A stretch of 64,000 nt of DNA from Streptomyces antnestii (GTDB lineage Bacteria > Actinomycetota > Actinomycetes > Streptomycetales > Streptomycetaceae): contig NZ_RZYA01000003.1 in NCBI RefSeq assembly GCF_004005495.1, positions 186,001 to 250,000 on the forward strand, in the 5' to 3' direction. The notes under the pieces are model-generated. The model was not told where the DNA came from. It saw only the letters and a program-made list of their open reading frames with translations, and made no database searches. Made by a program: the position numbers and the translations under genes. Below are positions 7,755 to 16,443 of this stretch, piece after piece. Positions within the stretch are counted from its first letter, which is position 1, and every line of letters starts with the position of its first letter.

Positions 7755-9257
7755 TCAGGGCGAACGTCTCTCGTCCGCGTCCCAGCCCCAACTGACTTGC
7801 GGGTGTTCCTCGTTGTGCGCCGCGTGCCGCGGGGGATGGGCGGCATGTCCGAGCACGAAGACATCCGGCGATCCGTCCAGGACGCCGCCCGACGGATCGT
7901 CGTCCCCGGAGCGTCTGACCACGTCCCGTTCCGGCATCAGGATGTCGCGCACGATCACCGCGCACAGATAGAGCGTCCCGAGCAGGTGGACGAGGATGAC
8001 GAGGTGGTAGCCGTCCGCGGGCAGCCCCCGGTGCTTGTCACCGCTCGTGGTGTACGCGAGGTACATCCAGATCCCGAGGAAGTACGCGACCTCGCACGCC
8101 TGCCAGATCAGGAAGTCCCGCCACCGCGGCCTGGCCAGCGCCGCGAAGAGGATCAGCCACAGGACGTACTGCGGTGAGTAGACCTTGTTCGTGAGGATGA
8201 ACGCGGCGATGACCAGGAAGGCGAGCTGCGCGAAGCGGGGCCGGCGGGGCGCCGTCAGAGCAAGTGCGGTGATGCCCAGACAGGCCAGGACCATCAGCAC
8301 CAGTGCGTAGGTGTTGGCGTCGTCGGGGCTGATCTGTACGTTCCAGCGCTGCTGGATGATCAGCCAGACCGACCCGAAGTCGACGCCGCGCTCCTGGCTG
8401 AAGCGGTAGAACTTCGACCAGCCCTCGGGGGCGAGCAGCATCACCGGCAGGTTCACGAGGAGCCACGCCCCCACCGAGGCCGCCAGAGCCTTCCCGAAGT
8501 CCCGCCACCGTCCGGCGCGCCAGCAGAGCAACAGCAGCGGTCCGAGCACGAGGAACGGATAGAACTTCGCGGCCGTGGCCAGACCGAGCAGGACGCCGAA
8601 GGCGATCGCCCGGCCCCGCGACCACATCAGCATCGCGGCCGCCGTGAGGGCCACGGCGAGCAGGTCCCAGTTGATGGTGGAGGTCAGCGCGAACGCGGGC
8701 GCCAGGGCGACCAGGAGGCCATCCCAGGGGCGCCGCCGGTGGGTGCGGGCGACGCACACGGCGATGATCACCGCGCAGACCATCAGCATCCCGGCGTTGA
8801 CCATCCAGTAGATCTTCTCCAGATGCTGGATGGATCCGCCGCCCAGGGTGAGCCAGGACGCGACCTCCATGAACACACCGGTCAGCACCGGGTATTCGAG
8901 GTAGTCCATGTCGCCGGGCAGCTTGTCGAAGTACGGCACCAGGCCGTCGGCGAAACCGCGCCCCTGGTAGAGGTGCGGGATGTCCGAGTAGCAGGCGTGC
9001 GTGTACTGCGAACTGGCGCCGAAGAACCACGCGCCGTCGTAGCAGGAGAACTTCTGCACCATGCCCAGCGCGAACATGCCGAGCATCACCAGCGCGATGA
9101 CACGCACGGGGGTCCACCAGGAGCTCCCGAGCAGCGCCCATCGTCCGATCGGTCCGCCGATCAGCTCGCTCCCCGCCGCGGCGACCTCGTCCTCCTTGGT
9201 CGGCCGTACCGGATCCGGCTCTTGCACGTGGGTGCGCGTCGTCTCTGCACTGGGCAT
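7755..9257 (-). CDS. GT87-like integral membrane glycosyltransferase
   Basis: A GT-C fold, polyprenyl-phosphate-sugar-dependent transferase (DUF2029/GT87, often alpha-mannosyltransferases of actinobacteria). 500 residues with about 10-12 membrane segments. The first extracytoplasmic loop is long and contains DYLEYPVLTG, matching the acidic/EYP motif of the family. The acceptor is unknown. The ATG at 9257 (MPSAETTRTHV) is preferred, but the frame is open to 9305 and the ribosome site is weak. It lies downstream of the class A PBP gene on the same strand, separated by a parS pair. Confidence 0.8.
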   Translation of the reverse strand: MPSAETTRTHVQEPDPVRPTKEDEVAAAGSELIGGPIGRWALLGSSWWTPVRVIALVMLGMFALGMVQKFSCYDGAWFFGASSQYTHACYSDIPHLYQGRGFADGLVPYFDKLPGDMDYLEYPVLTGVFMEVASWLTLGGGSIQHLEKIYWMVNAGMLMVCAVIIAVCVARTHRRRPWDGLLVALAPAFALTSTINWDLLAVALTAAAMLMWSRGRAIAFGVLLGLATAAKFYPFLVLGPLLLLCWRAGRWRDFGKALAASVGAWLLVNLPVMLLAPEGWSKFYRFSQERGVDFGSVWLIIQQRWNVQISPDDANTYALVLMVLACLGITALALTAPRRPRFAQLAFLVIAAFILTNKVYSPQYVLWLILFAALARPRWRDFLIWQACEVAYFLGIWMYLAYTTSGDKHRGLPADGYHLVILVHLLGTLYLCAVIVRDILMPERDVVRRSGDDDPSGGVLDGSPDVFVLGHAAHPPRHAAHNEEHPQVSWGWDADERRSP

Positions 9258-9349
9258 GCCGCACATCCTGCCGTACGCGTCTGAGAACGGGGCGAGGGCC
9301 GCCACACCTGATCGGTGCGGCGGCCCTCACTTGGCCTGCGTCACGCGCT

Positions 9350-9384
9350 GTTTCACGTGGAACACTCAGCGTTTCACGTGAAAC
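9350..9384. other. Tandem parS pair (one variant, one perfect)
   Basis: GTTTCACGTGGAAC (one mismatch) at 9350-9363 and perfect GTTTCACGTGAAAC at 9371-9384. The centres are 21 bp apart, about two helical turns, which would put two ParB dimers on the same DNA face. The pair lies just downstream of the PBP gene. Confidence 0.9.
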
Positions 9385-9406
9385 AGCGCGGCGTAATGCG
9401 CCTCGA

Positions 9407-12169
9407 CTAGCCCGTCGGGCCTCCGAAGAGTCCTCCGTTGCCGTTTCCGTTGGTGCCGCCGTTGCCGCCGCCCGGTGCCGACGGCGAGGTGGTGACGCCG
9501 CCGTCGGTGCCGCCCGTGGGCGTCCCACCATTGCCGCCGTTCGACGTCCCGCCGTTGTTGTTGCAGGTCCACGACCAGCTGCTGCACGTCTCGCTGGTCG
9601 ACGGCGAGGGGCCGGGCGAGGAATCGCTCGGCGACGGTTCCGTCGTCGCGGACTCCGAGGGAGAAGCAGTCGGCGACGGCGTGATGCTCGGGCTCGGGGT
9701 GGCGCCGACGATCTTACCGATGGGCTCGGGAGTGGGGAACGGCACGGACGGCTGGCCCTTGAGGGCCTCCATCATGTAGTCGTGCCAGATCTCGGAGGGG
9801 AACGACGCTCCGTGGATCTGCTTCTGGTTACCCGTGCCGTACATCTCCAGGAACTTGCGCTGCTTACTGTTCTCGTTGTCGTCCATCCGGTACATCGTGA
9901 TCGCCGTCGACAGCTGCGGCGTGTACCCCACGAACCAGGCCGACTTGTTGCCGTCGGTCGTACCGGTCTTGCCCGCGACCTGGCGGCCAGGCAGCTTGGC
10001 GTTGGTACCCGTTCCCTTGTCGACGACCGTCTTCAGGACGTCGGTGACGTTGTCGGCGACCGCCGCGTCGAAGGCCCTGACCGGCTTCTTCGGGTGCTGG
10101 TAGACCGACACACCCTCGTGTTCGACCGAAGACACCGAGTAAGGGTCGTTCCGCTGACCGCTCTCAGCGAAGGTGCCGTAGGCGCCGGCCATGCGAATCG
10201 CGCTCGGGTCGGAGGTGCCGAGGGAGAACGAGGGGTAGTTGGCGCTGGCGAAGCTGTCGTCCTTGATGCCCGCGTCCTTCGCGGCCTGCTTCACCTTGTC
10301 CAGGCCGACATCCATGCCCAGCTGGACATAGGCCGAGTTGACCGACTCCCGCATCGCCTCACGAAGGTCGATCTGATAGGTCGGCGGGTTGTAGGACTGG
10401 TGGCCGTCGTTGGTCTGCAGCCACTCCTTGCCCTTCTCGTTCGTCCAGATCTGGCCGTCGTACTTCTTGATCTTCAGCTCGTTCTTGCCGCTGTAGAGGC
10501 TCTTCGGAGAGACCGGCGTACGCGTGGTGTCGTCCTGTTCTTCGCCCAGCTTGGGGTCGCGGATGCCGTCCCTCATCGCAGCGGCCAGCACGAACGGCTT
10601 GAAGGTCGATCCGACCTGGGCACCCGTCTGGTCGGCGTTGTTGGTGAAGTGCTTCGTCGCGTCGGCGCCGCCGTAGATCGCCTCGATCGCGCCGTTGCTG
10701 GGGTTCACCGAGGCACCGCCGAACTGGACGTACTTGTCCGTCTTCGGTCGGAGCTTCGTGTTGATGTTCTCCTTCTGGACCTTCTTCACGGCCGCTTCGA
10801 GCTTGTCCACCTTCCTCTTGTCGAAGGTGGTGTGGATCTCGTAGCCGCCCTTCTGCAGGTCGAGAGCGGTCACCTTGCCGTCACTGTTGTTGATGACGTA
10901 GGCATTGGCGAGGTCCACGAGGTAGCCGACCTGGCCGCTCAGTGATGGGTTGGACCGCGGGCTCTGCAGCGCAGGGAACGTCGTGTACTTCTTCCGGTCC
11001 GTGGAGCTCAGGCGCTTGTCCTTGACCTCCTCGTCGAGGATCCAGCTCCACCGCTTCTCGGCGCGGGCCTTGTTCTTGGCGGGCGTCGCCTCGACCGGGT
11101 CGATCGCGATCGCGCCGGCGGGGTCGAAGTACGTGGCGCCCTTGAGCACCGACGCGAGGAACGCGCACTGGCTCGGGTCCAGGTTCGAGGCGTCCTTGTT
11201 GAAGTACGTGCGGGCCGCGGCCTGAATTCCGTATGCACCGCGCCCGTAGTACGCGGTGTTCAGGTATCCGGCCATCACCTTCTCCTTGGGCTCCGTGCGG
11301 CCCACCTTGATGGAGACGAACAGCTCCTTGACCTTGCGCGTGAGAGTCTGCGACTGGTCGTCGAGCATCGCGTTCTTCACGTACTGCTGAGTGATGGTCG
11401 AGCCGCCCTGCGTCTGGCCGCCCTTGGCCATGTTCACGAGCGCGCGGGCGATACCCATGGGGTCGACGCCCTTGTCCGTCATGAACGTCTTGTTCTCGGC
11501 GGACATGACGGCGTACCGCATGGCCTTGGGGATCTCTTCGTACTTGATGATCTGCCGGTTCGTCTCGCCACCGGTCGAGACCATCTGCTTGTTGTTGGAC
11601 CAGTAGTAGACGTTGTTCTGGGCCTTGGCCGCGTCTGCCTCGTTCGGGATGCTCACCATGGCGTAGCCGATACCGGCCGCGATCATCAGGCTTCCGCACA
11701 TGCCGACGAACAGACCCGTCACCAGGCGCCAGGACGGCACCCATCGACCGACTCCGTACTTGCCGGCGCGCGGGTAGTCGATGAACCTCTTCTTCGTCGG
11801 CTGGGCCGGCCCACGGCCACCCCTGCCACGTCCGGGCCCGCTCGCCCCTTCGGGACCGCCGCCACCGCGCCGGCCGCCGCCTCCGCGACCACCGCCACGT
11901 CCCGCGCCGCCGTCGGGGGACTTCCTGCGACTTCCTCCCGCGCCGCGCTGCGCGGCGCGGCGCGCTTCCGCACGGCCTCCGTACGGGCGGTCGTCGCCCG
12001 TGGAACCGTACGAATCTGTTGACCCCGGTGTTCCGTACGCATCTGAAGGCGATCCGGTGGCTTCACGCGGTGCCGCGCGACGGCCCGGCGATGCGCCGGA
12101 CGTGCCGCGACGGGCCGCGGCACGTCCGCCGCCCTGTGGCTGCGACGGTTTGCGACGGTGCTCGCTCAT
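9407..12169 (-). CDS. Class A penicillin-binding protein (bifunctional)
   Basis: Polymerises glycan strands and cross-links them outside the membrane. About 920 residues from ATG 12169 (GAGGAG upstream; the frame is open to 12265). A 145-residue basic Gly/Arg-rich cytoplasmic tail precedes one membrane segment (about 149-172). The glycosyltransferase GT51 domain shows SAENKTF and GGSTITQQ (about 224-263). The transpeptidase shows STFK (Ser521), SVN (609-611) and KTG (734-736). A Pro/Ser/Thr-rich then Gly/Asn-rich tail of about 90 residues ends it. The usual ED of GT51 reads EN here (residues 225-226), which deserves checking. It diverges from padR. Confidence 0.93.
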   Translation of the reverse strand: MSEHRRKPSQPQGGGRAAARRGTSGASPGRRAAPREATGSPSDAYGTPGSTDSYGSTGDDRPYGGRAEARRAAQRGAGGSRRKSPDGGAGRGGGRGGGGRRGGGGPEGASGPGRGRGGRGPAQPTKKRFIDYPRAGKYGVGRWVPSWRLVTGLFVGMCGSLMIAAGIGYAMVSIPNEADAAKAQNNVYYWSNNKQMVSTGGETNRQIIKYEEIPKAMRYAVMSAENKTFMTDKGVDPMGIARALVNMAKGGQTQGGSTITQQYVKNAMLDDQSQTLTRKVKELFVSIKVGRTEPKEKVMAGYLNTAYYGRGAYGIQAAARTYFNKDASNLDPSQCAFLASVLKGATYFDPAGAIAIDPVEATPAKNKARAEKRWSWILDEEVKDKRLSSTDRKKYTTFPALQSPRSNPSLSGQVGYLVDLANAYVINNSDGKVTALDLQKGGYEIHTTFDKRKVDKLEAAVKKVQKENINTKLRPKTDKYVQFGGASVNPSNGAIEAIYGGADATKHFTNNADQTGAQVGSTFKPFVLAAAMRDGIRDPKLGEEQDDTTRTPVSPKSLYSGKNELKIKKYDGQIWTNEKGKEWLQTNDGHQSYNPPTYQIDLREAMRESVNSAYVQLGMDVGLDKVKQAAKDAGIKDDSFASANYPSFSLGTSDPSAIRMAGAYGTFAESGQRNDPYSVSSVEHEGVSVYQHPKKPVRAFDAAVADNVTDVLKTVVDKGTGTNAKLPGRQVAGKTGTTDGNKSAWFVGYTPQLSTAITMYRMDDNENSKQRKFLEMYGTGNQKQIHGASFPSEIWHDYMMEALKGQPSVPFPTPEPIGKIVGATPSPSITPSPTASPSESATTEPSPSDSSPGPSPSTSETCSSWSWTCNNNGGTSNGGNGGTPTGGTDGGVTTSPSAPGGGNGGTNGNGNGGLFGGPTG

Positions 12170-12553
12170 CGAACGACTACTCCTCGGGCAGGCGCGGAGA
12201 TACGCGCCTGGAAACGGCGGCTGGTTTCCGGTCCCCCCGAAATACGGATGCGCCCCTTCCGGCACTCACCCGCAATGCACCGGGGACAACGACGCCCACA
12301 GGCGTCACTTGGTTCCCGGCGGTCTGCATGGCGGACAGACTACGCACCGTCAAAACCCACCTAGGGCCGAAGTTCACCGCAAATCAGGCAACTTGCTTGG
12401 TATGAATCGGTGATGTGACGCCGTTCACCGTGATCCCACTTGTCGCATCCGCGGGGCCGTTCTATCGTCGTGATGTATCGAGTCGATACATCAGCTCGGC
12501 ATAAAGAGTCGACAGTGGTCGTGACGCCGACCGCGGCAGAGAGGAGGCGACGA
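12170..12553. other. Divergent intergenic region PBP / padR
   Basis: 384 bp between the start codons of the class A PBP and the PadR regulator. It must hold both promoters. The only structured element I see is the 23-bp palindrome at 12471-12493. I see no small gene. Confidence 0.6.
12471..12493. promoter_or_regulatory. 23-bp perfect palindrome, probable PadR operator
   Basis: Eleven-base arms around one central base (12482). The arms contain ATGTATCGA and its complement, so ATGT and ACAT flank the core, as in many PadR operators. It is 61 bp upstream of the padR start. Autoregulation by the adjacent PadR protein is the simplest reading; control of ino1 or of the divergent PBP is possible. 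Confidence 0.75.
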
Positions 12554-13234
12554 GTGAGCCGACGTTCCGGCATCCTCGAGTTCGCTGTCCTCGGACTGCT
12601 CCGCGAGTCCCCGATGCACGGCTACGAGCTGCGGAAAAGGCTCAATACATCGCTGGGGGTCTTCCGCGCCTTCAGCTACGGGTCCCTCTACCCCTGCCTC
12701 AAGACGCTGGTCACAAGCGGCTGGTTGATCGAGGAAACGGGGAGCACACCCGAGGACGCCCTCGCCGCACCACTCGCAGGGCGTCGCGCCAAGATCGTCT
12801 ACCGGCTGACGGCAGAAGGTAAAGAGCACTTCGAGGACCTGCTCTCGCAGACCGGCCCGGACGCGTACGAGGACGAGCACTTCGCCGCGCGGTTCGCCTT
12901 CTTCGGGCAGACCTCGCGTGACGTACGGATGCGCGTGCTCGAAGGGCGTCGCAGCCGGCTCGAGGAGCGCCTCGAGAAGATGCGCATCTCCTTCGCCCGC
13001 ACCCGGGAACGCCTTGACGACTACACGCTTGAGCTCCAGCGGCACGGAATGGAATCCGTGGAGCGCGAAGTGCGCTGGCTGAACGAGCTCATCGAGAGCG
13101 AGCGGGCGGGGCGGGATCAGCAACGATCCGACCCCTCCGGCGCAGCTCAGCAGGACACATCTGGAGAGACGGGCGGCCTGCCCCGGCACCGGGACAGCAC
13201 CCGGCCGGATCCGTCCGACGACACCGCCACGTGA
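12554..13234 (+). CDS. PadR family transcriptional regulator
   Basis: 226 residues. GTG 12554 has GAGGAGG six bases upstream; the frame is open to 12440 but across the palindrome. The N-terminal winged helix ([32 protein letters not shown]) is typical of PadR. The C-terminal helical dimer domain includes a long Arg/Glu-rich coiled region, then a Pro/Ser-rich tail. It is followed at 43 bp by ino1. A PadR gene beside ino1 is also found in mycobacteria (from memory), so it may regulate inositol synthesis. Confidence 0.9.
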   Translation: MSRRSGILEFAVLGLLRESPMHGYELRKRLNTSLGVFRAFSYGSLYPCLKTLVTSGWLIEETGSTPEDALAAPLAGRRAKIVYRLTAEGKEHFEDLLSQTGPDAYEDEHFAARFAFFGQTSRDVRMRVLEGRRSRLEERLEKMRISFARTRERLDDYTLELQRHGMESVEREVRWLNELIESERAGRDQQRSDPSGAAQQDTSGETGGLPRHRDSTRPDPSDDTAT

Positions 13235-13277
13235 GGCCCATTCGGGGTTTCACCGATACACACAGGGAGCAACCGGA

Positions 13278-14360
13278 ATGGGTTCGGTTCGCGTAGCCAT
13301 CGTCGGCGTGGGCAACTGCGCCGCCTCGCTGGTCCAGGGCGTCGAGTACTACAAGGACGCTGACCCGGACACCAAGGTCCCGGGCCTGATGCACGTCCAG
13401 TTCGGCGACTACCACGTCCGTGACATCGACTTCGTCGCCGCCTTCGACGTCGACGCGAAGAAGGTCGGTCTCGACCTCGCCGACGCCATCGGTGCCAGCG
13501 AGAACAACACCATCAAGATCTGCGACGTGCCGAACACGGGCGTGACCGTGCAGCGCGGCCACACCCACGACGGCCTGGGCAAGTACTACCGCCAGACCAT
13601 CGAGGAGTCCGCCGAGGCCCCGGTCGACGTCGTCCAGATCCTCAAGGACAAGCAGGTCGACGTTCTGATCTGCTACCTGCCCGTCGGTTCCGAGGACGCC
13701 GCGAAGTTCTACGCGCAGTGCGCCATCGACGCCAAGGTCGCGTTCGTCAACGCCCTCCCGGTCTTCATCGCCGGCACCAAGGAGTGGGCGGACAAGTTCA
13801 CCGAGGCCGGCGTGCCGATCGTCGGTGACGACATCAAGTCCCAGGTCGGCGCCACCATCACGCACCGCGTCATGGCGAAGCTGTTCGAGGACCGCGGTGT
13901 CCGTCTCGAGCGCACGATGCAGCTGAACGTCGGCGGCAACATGGACTTCAAGAACATGCTCGAGCGCGAGCGCCTGGAGTCCAAGAAGATCTCGAAGACG
14001 CAGGCCGTCACCTCGCAGATCCCGGACCGCGACCTGGGCGAGAAGAACGTCCACATCGGCCCGTCGGACTATGTCCAGTGGCTCGACGACCGCAAGTGGG
14101 CGTACGTCCGCCTCGAGGGCCGCGCCTTCGGTGACGTTCCGCTGAACCTGGAGTACAAGCTCGAGGTCTGGGACTCCCCGAACTCCGCGGGTGTCATCAT
14201 CGACGCCCTGCGCGCCGCGAAGATCGCCAAGGACCGCGGCATCGGCGGCCCGATCCTCTCCGCGTCCTCGTACTTCATGAAGTCCCCGCCGGTCCAGTAC
14301 TTCGACGACGAGGCCTACGAGAACGTCGAGAAGTTCATCAAGGGCGAGGTCGAGCGCTAA
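13278..14360 (+). CDS. ino1: myo-Inositol-1-phosphate synthase
   Basis: Converts glucose-6-phosphate to 1L-myo-inositol-1-phosphate with NAD, feeding phosphatidylinositol and mycothiol. 360 residues, the normal actinobacterial length. The NAD-binding start [20 protein letters not shown] is followed by the catalytic region with [15 protein letters not shown] and the later [14 protein letters not shown] 13278 follows AGGGAGC. It probably shares a transcript with padR. Mycothiol links it to the thioredoxin system encoded downstream. Confidence 0.96.
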   Translation: MGSVRVAIVGVGNCAASLVQGVEYYKDADPDTKVPGLMHVQFGDYHVRDIDFVAAFDVDAKKVGLDLADAIGASENNTIKICDVPNTGVTVQRGHTHDGLGKYYRQTIEESAEAPVDVVQILKDKQVDVLICYLPVGSEDAAKFYAQCAIDAKVAFVNALPVFIAGTKEWADKFTEAGVPIVGDDIKSQVGATITHRVMAKLFEDRGVRLERTMQLNVGGNMDFKNMLERERLESKKISKTQAVTSQIPDRDLGEKNVHIGPSDYVQWLDDRKWAYVRLEGRAFGDVPLNLEYKLEVWDSPNSAGVIIDALRAAKIAKDRGIGGPILSASSYFMKSPPVQYFDDEAYENVEKFIKGEVER

Positions 14361-14475
14361 GCACACACCGTGCGGCGCGTACCAGAGGTAACGCGCCTCT
14401 CCTTGTGGGCTGTTGAGGTCCCCGGATGCACTGACGTGCGCCCGGGGACCTTTCCCGTATGTGAGGCTGTGCCCC

Positions 14476-15732
14476 ATGGCTGTCGTCCGTGACCTGCGCG
14501 TACTCCTGCGCTTGAGGGACTTCCGGCGTCTGCTGGCGCTACGGCTGCTCTCGCAGGGCGCGGACGGTGTCTACCAAGTCGCGCTGGCCACCTACGTCGT
14601 GTTCTCGCCGGAGAACCAGGCATCGGCGAGCGCCATCGCCTCGGCCATGGCCGTGCTGCTTCTCCCGTACTCGGTGGTCGGCCCGTTCGCGGGCGTCCTC
14701 CTGGACCGCTGGCGCCGCCGCCAGGTCTTCCTCTACGGCAACCTCCTGCGGACCCTGCTGGCATCCGCGACGGCGGTACTGATGATCAGCCACGCGCCGA
14801 CCTGGCTCTTCTACGCCTCCGCCCTGTGCGTCACCGCGGTCAACCGTTTCATCCTCGCCGGGCTCTCCGCCGCCATGCCGCGGGTGGTCGATGCCGAGCG
14901 GCTCGTGATGGCGAACTCCATCTCCCCGACGGCGGGCACCCTCGCCGCGATCCTGGGCGGCGTTCTCGCGTTCGCCGTACGCCTGATCGGTTCGGGCTCC
15001 GACGCCGTCGTGGTGCTCGTGGGTGCCGCCATCTACCTGTGCGCGGCGCTCGCCTCCCTGCGCATCCCCGCGGAGCTCCTCGGACCGGACCCCGAACTGG
15101 TGCTCCCTGGCCTGCGGACCGCACTCACCGGCACGGCGAAGGGGCTCGTCGCGGGGGTGCGTCATCTGGCCGCACGCCCGCCCGCCGCGCGCGCTCTGGC
15201 CGCCATGACGCTGATGCGCTTCTGCTACGGGGCGCTGACGGTCATGGTGCTCATGCTCTGCCGCTACGCCTGGTCGTCCACGGAGAACCACGGACTGGCC
15301 CTGCTGGGAGTCGCCGTGGCGATCTCGGGGGCCGGATTCTTCGCTGCCGCCGTGGTCACGCCCTGGGCGGCGGGACGTCTGGGCCCCGCCCGGTGGATCG
15401 GCGTCTGCGCGGGGGCTGCGGCCGTCCTGGAACCCGCCCTCGGGCTCCCGTTCGCACCCCTCCCCATGATGGCCGCCGCTTTCGTCCTGGGGCTGACGAC
15501 CCAGAGCGCGAAGATCTCCACCGACACGGTCGTACAGTCCTCGGTGAACGACGGCTTCCGTGGCCGGATCTTCTCCGTTTACGACGTGCTGTTCAACGTC
15601 GCGTTCGTCGGCGCGGCCGCAGTAGCCGCGCTCATGCTGCCGCCTGACGGGGAGTCGGTCCTGTTGGTGGTCACCGTGGCGTTCATCTACGCGGCGGTTG
15701 CGGCCGCTATGACGCGGTTTGACGTCCAGTAA
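14476..15732 (+). CDS. MFS transporter
   Basis: 418 residues with about 12 hydrophobic segments. A cytoplasmic loop with FAGVLLDRWRRRQVFLYGN after helix 2-3 matches the major-facilitator loop (D-R-x-x-R type). ATG 14476 with a GAGG site is chosen over the upstream open frame. Substrate unknown. It lies on the same strand as ino1 after a 115-bp gap. Confidence 0.85.
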   Translation: MAVVRDLRVLLRLRDFRRLLALRLLSQGADGVYQVALATYVVFSPENQASASAIASAMAVLLLPYSVVGPFAGVLLDRWRRRQVFLYGNLLRTLLASATAVLMISHAPTWLFYASALCVTAVNRFILAGLSAAMPRVVDAERLVMANSISPTAGTLAAILGGVLAFAVRLIGSGSDAVVVLVGAAIYLCAALASLRIPAELLGPDPELVLPGLRTALTGTAKGLVAGVRHLAARPPAARALAAMTLMRFCYGALTVMVLMLCRYAWSSTENHGLALLGVAVAISGAGFFAAAVVTPWAAGRLGPARWIGVCAGAAAVLEPALGLPFAPLPMMAAAFVLGLTTQSAKISTDTVVQSSVNDGFRGRIFSVYDVLFNVAFVGAAAVAALMLPPDGESVLLVVTVAFIYAAVAAAMTRFDVQ

Positions 15733-15846
15733 GTGTCACATCAATGACACAGAGCCCCTCCTGGCTTCAGAGTTGTCAGTTCCTCCGGATAACTTACGGG
15801 CGTCTTATCCGCGCCATCGCGCCCAAGTTCGAGGGGGACCCCCAAA

Positions 15847-16335
15847 GTGACCACTCCGCCGCCCCAGGGCCAGAATCCGTACGCCCAGGGCCAGCAGCCT
15901 TCTGGCCCGCCCCAGGGCGGTGCTCCGTACACTCCGGTCGCCGGCCAGCCGGGGGTTCCTCAGCAGCCGTACCCGCCGCACGCCCCGGGCACCCCGATTC
16001 CGCCGGCCGCGCCGTCGGGTGGCGGCAGCAAGAAGGTCCTCCGCATCGTCGCGCTGATCGTCGTCGCCATCGCGCTCTACGGCGTGAAGTGGTACCTCGG
16101 CCAGAGCGACGCCGAAACGACCAATGTCGGCAGCTGCATGCACAACGACGGCTCGACGTCCGCGCCGGACCTCAAGACCGTCGACTGCTCCTCGGGTGAC
16201 TCCCAGTACAAGGTCATCGAGAAGTTCGACGGCACCAGCGATGTCAACAAGTGCAACGCGGTCAAGGGCAACGAGGTCTCCTACTACCAGACCGGCGGCA
16301 GCCACGACGTGGTCCTCTGCCTGAAGCAGAGCTAG
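15847..16335 (+). CDS. LppU/SCO3897-like membrane protein
   Basis: 162 residues. A Pro/Gln/Gly-rich cytoplasmic N-terminus (1-57) is followed by one membrane segment (about 62-80) and a small extracytoplasmic domain with four cysteines (in GSCMH, VDCSS, NKCNA and VLCLK), likely two disulfides. This is the pattern of actinobacterial LppU-like proteins. Role unknown. GTG 15847. The gene ends just before two palindromic parS elements. Confidence 0.75.
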   Translation: MTTPPPQGQNPYAQGQQPSGPPQGGAPYTPVAGQPGVPQQPYPPHAPGTPIPPAAPSGGGSKKVLRIVALIVVAIALYGVKWYLGQSDAETTNVGSCMHNDGSTSAPDLKTVDCSSGDSQYKVIEKFDGTSDVNKCNAVKGNEVSYYQTGGSHDVVLCLKQS

Positions 16336-16356
16336 TAGGACCAGGCATCACATAGT

Positions 16357-16392
16357 CGAAGGGCGCTGTTTCACGTGAAACAGCGCCCTTCG
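16357..16392. other. 36-bp perfect palindrome centred on parS (first of two)
   Basis: Perfect parS at 16368-16381 extended on both sides by 11 bp of perfect complementarity (GAAGGGCGCT arms). It lies between the convergent LppU-like and cca genes, so the RNA hairpin could also end transcription. No U-tract is present. Confidence 0.9.
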
Positions 16393-16403
16393 CCATGTCC
16401 GTC

Positions 16404-16439
16404 CCGGGGTCGTTGTTTCACGTGAAACAACGACCCCGG
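16404..16439. other. 36-bp perfect palindrome centred on parS (second of two)
   Basis: Perfect parS at 16415-16428 flanked by different 11-bp arms (CCGGGGTCGTT and complement). Centre-to-centre distance to the first is 47 bp. It ends 4 bp before the cca stop codon. Confidence 0.9.
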
Positions 16440-16443
16440 TCAC

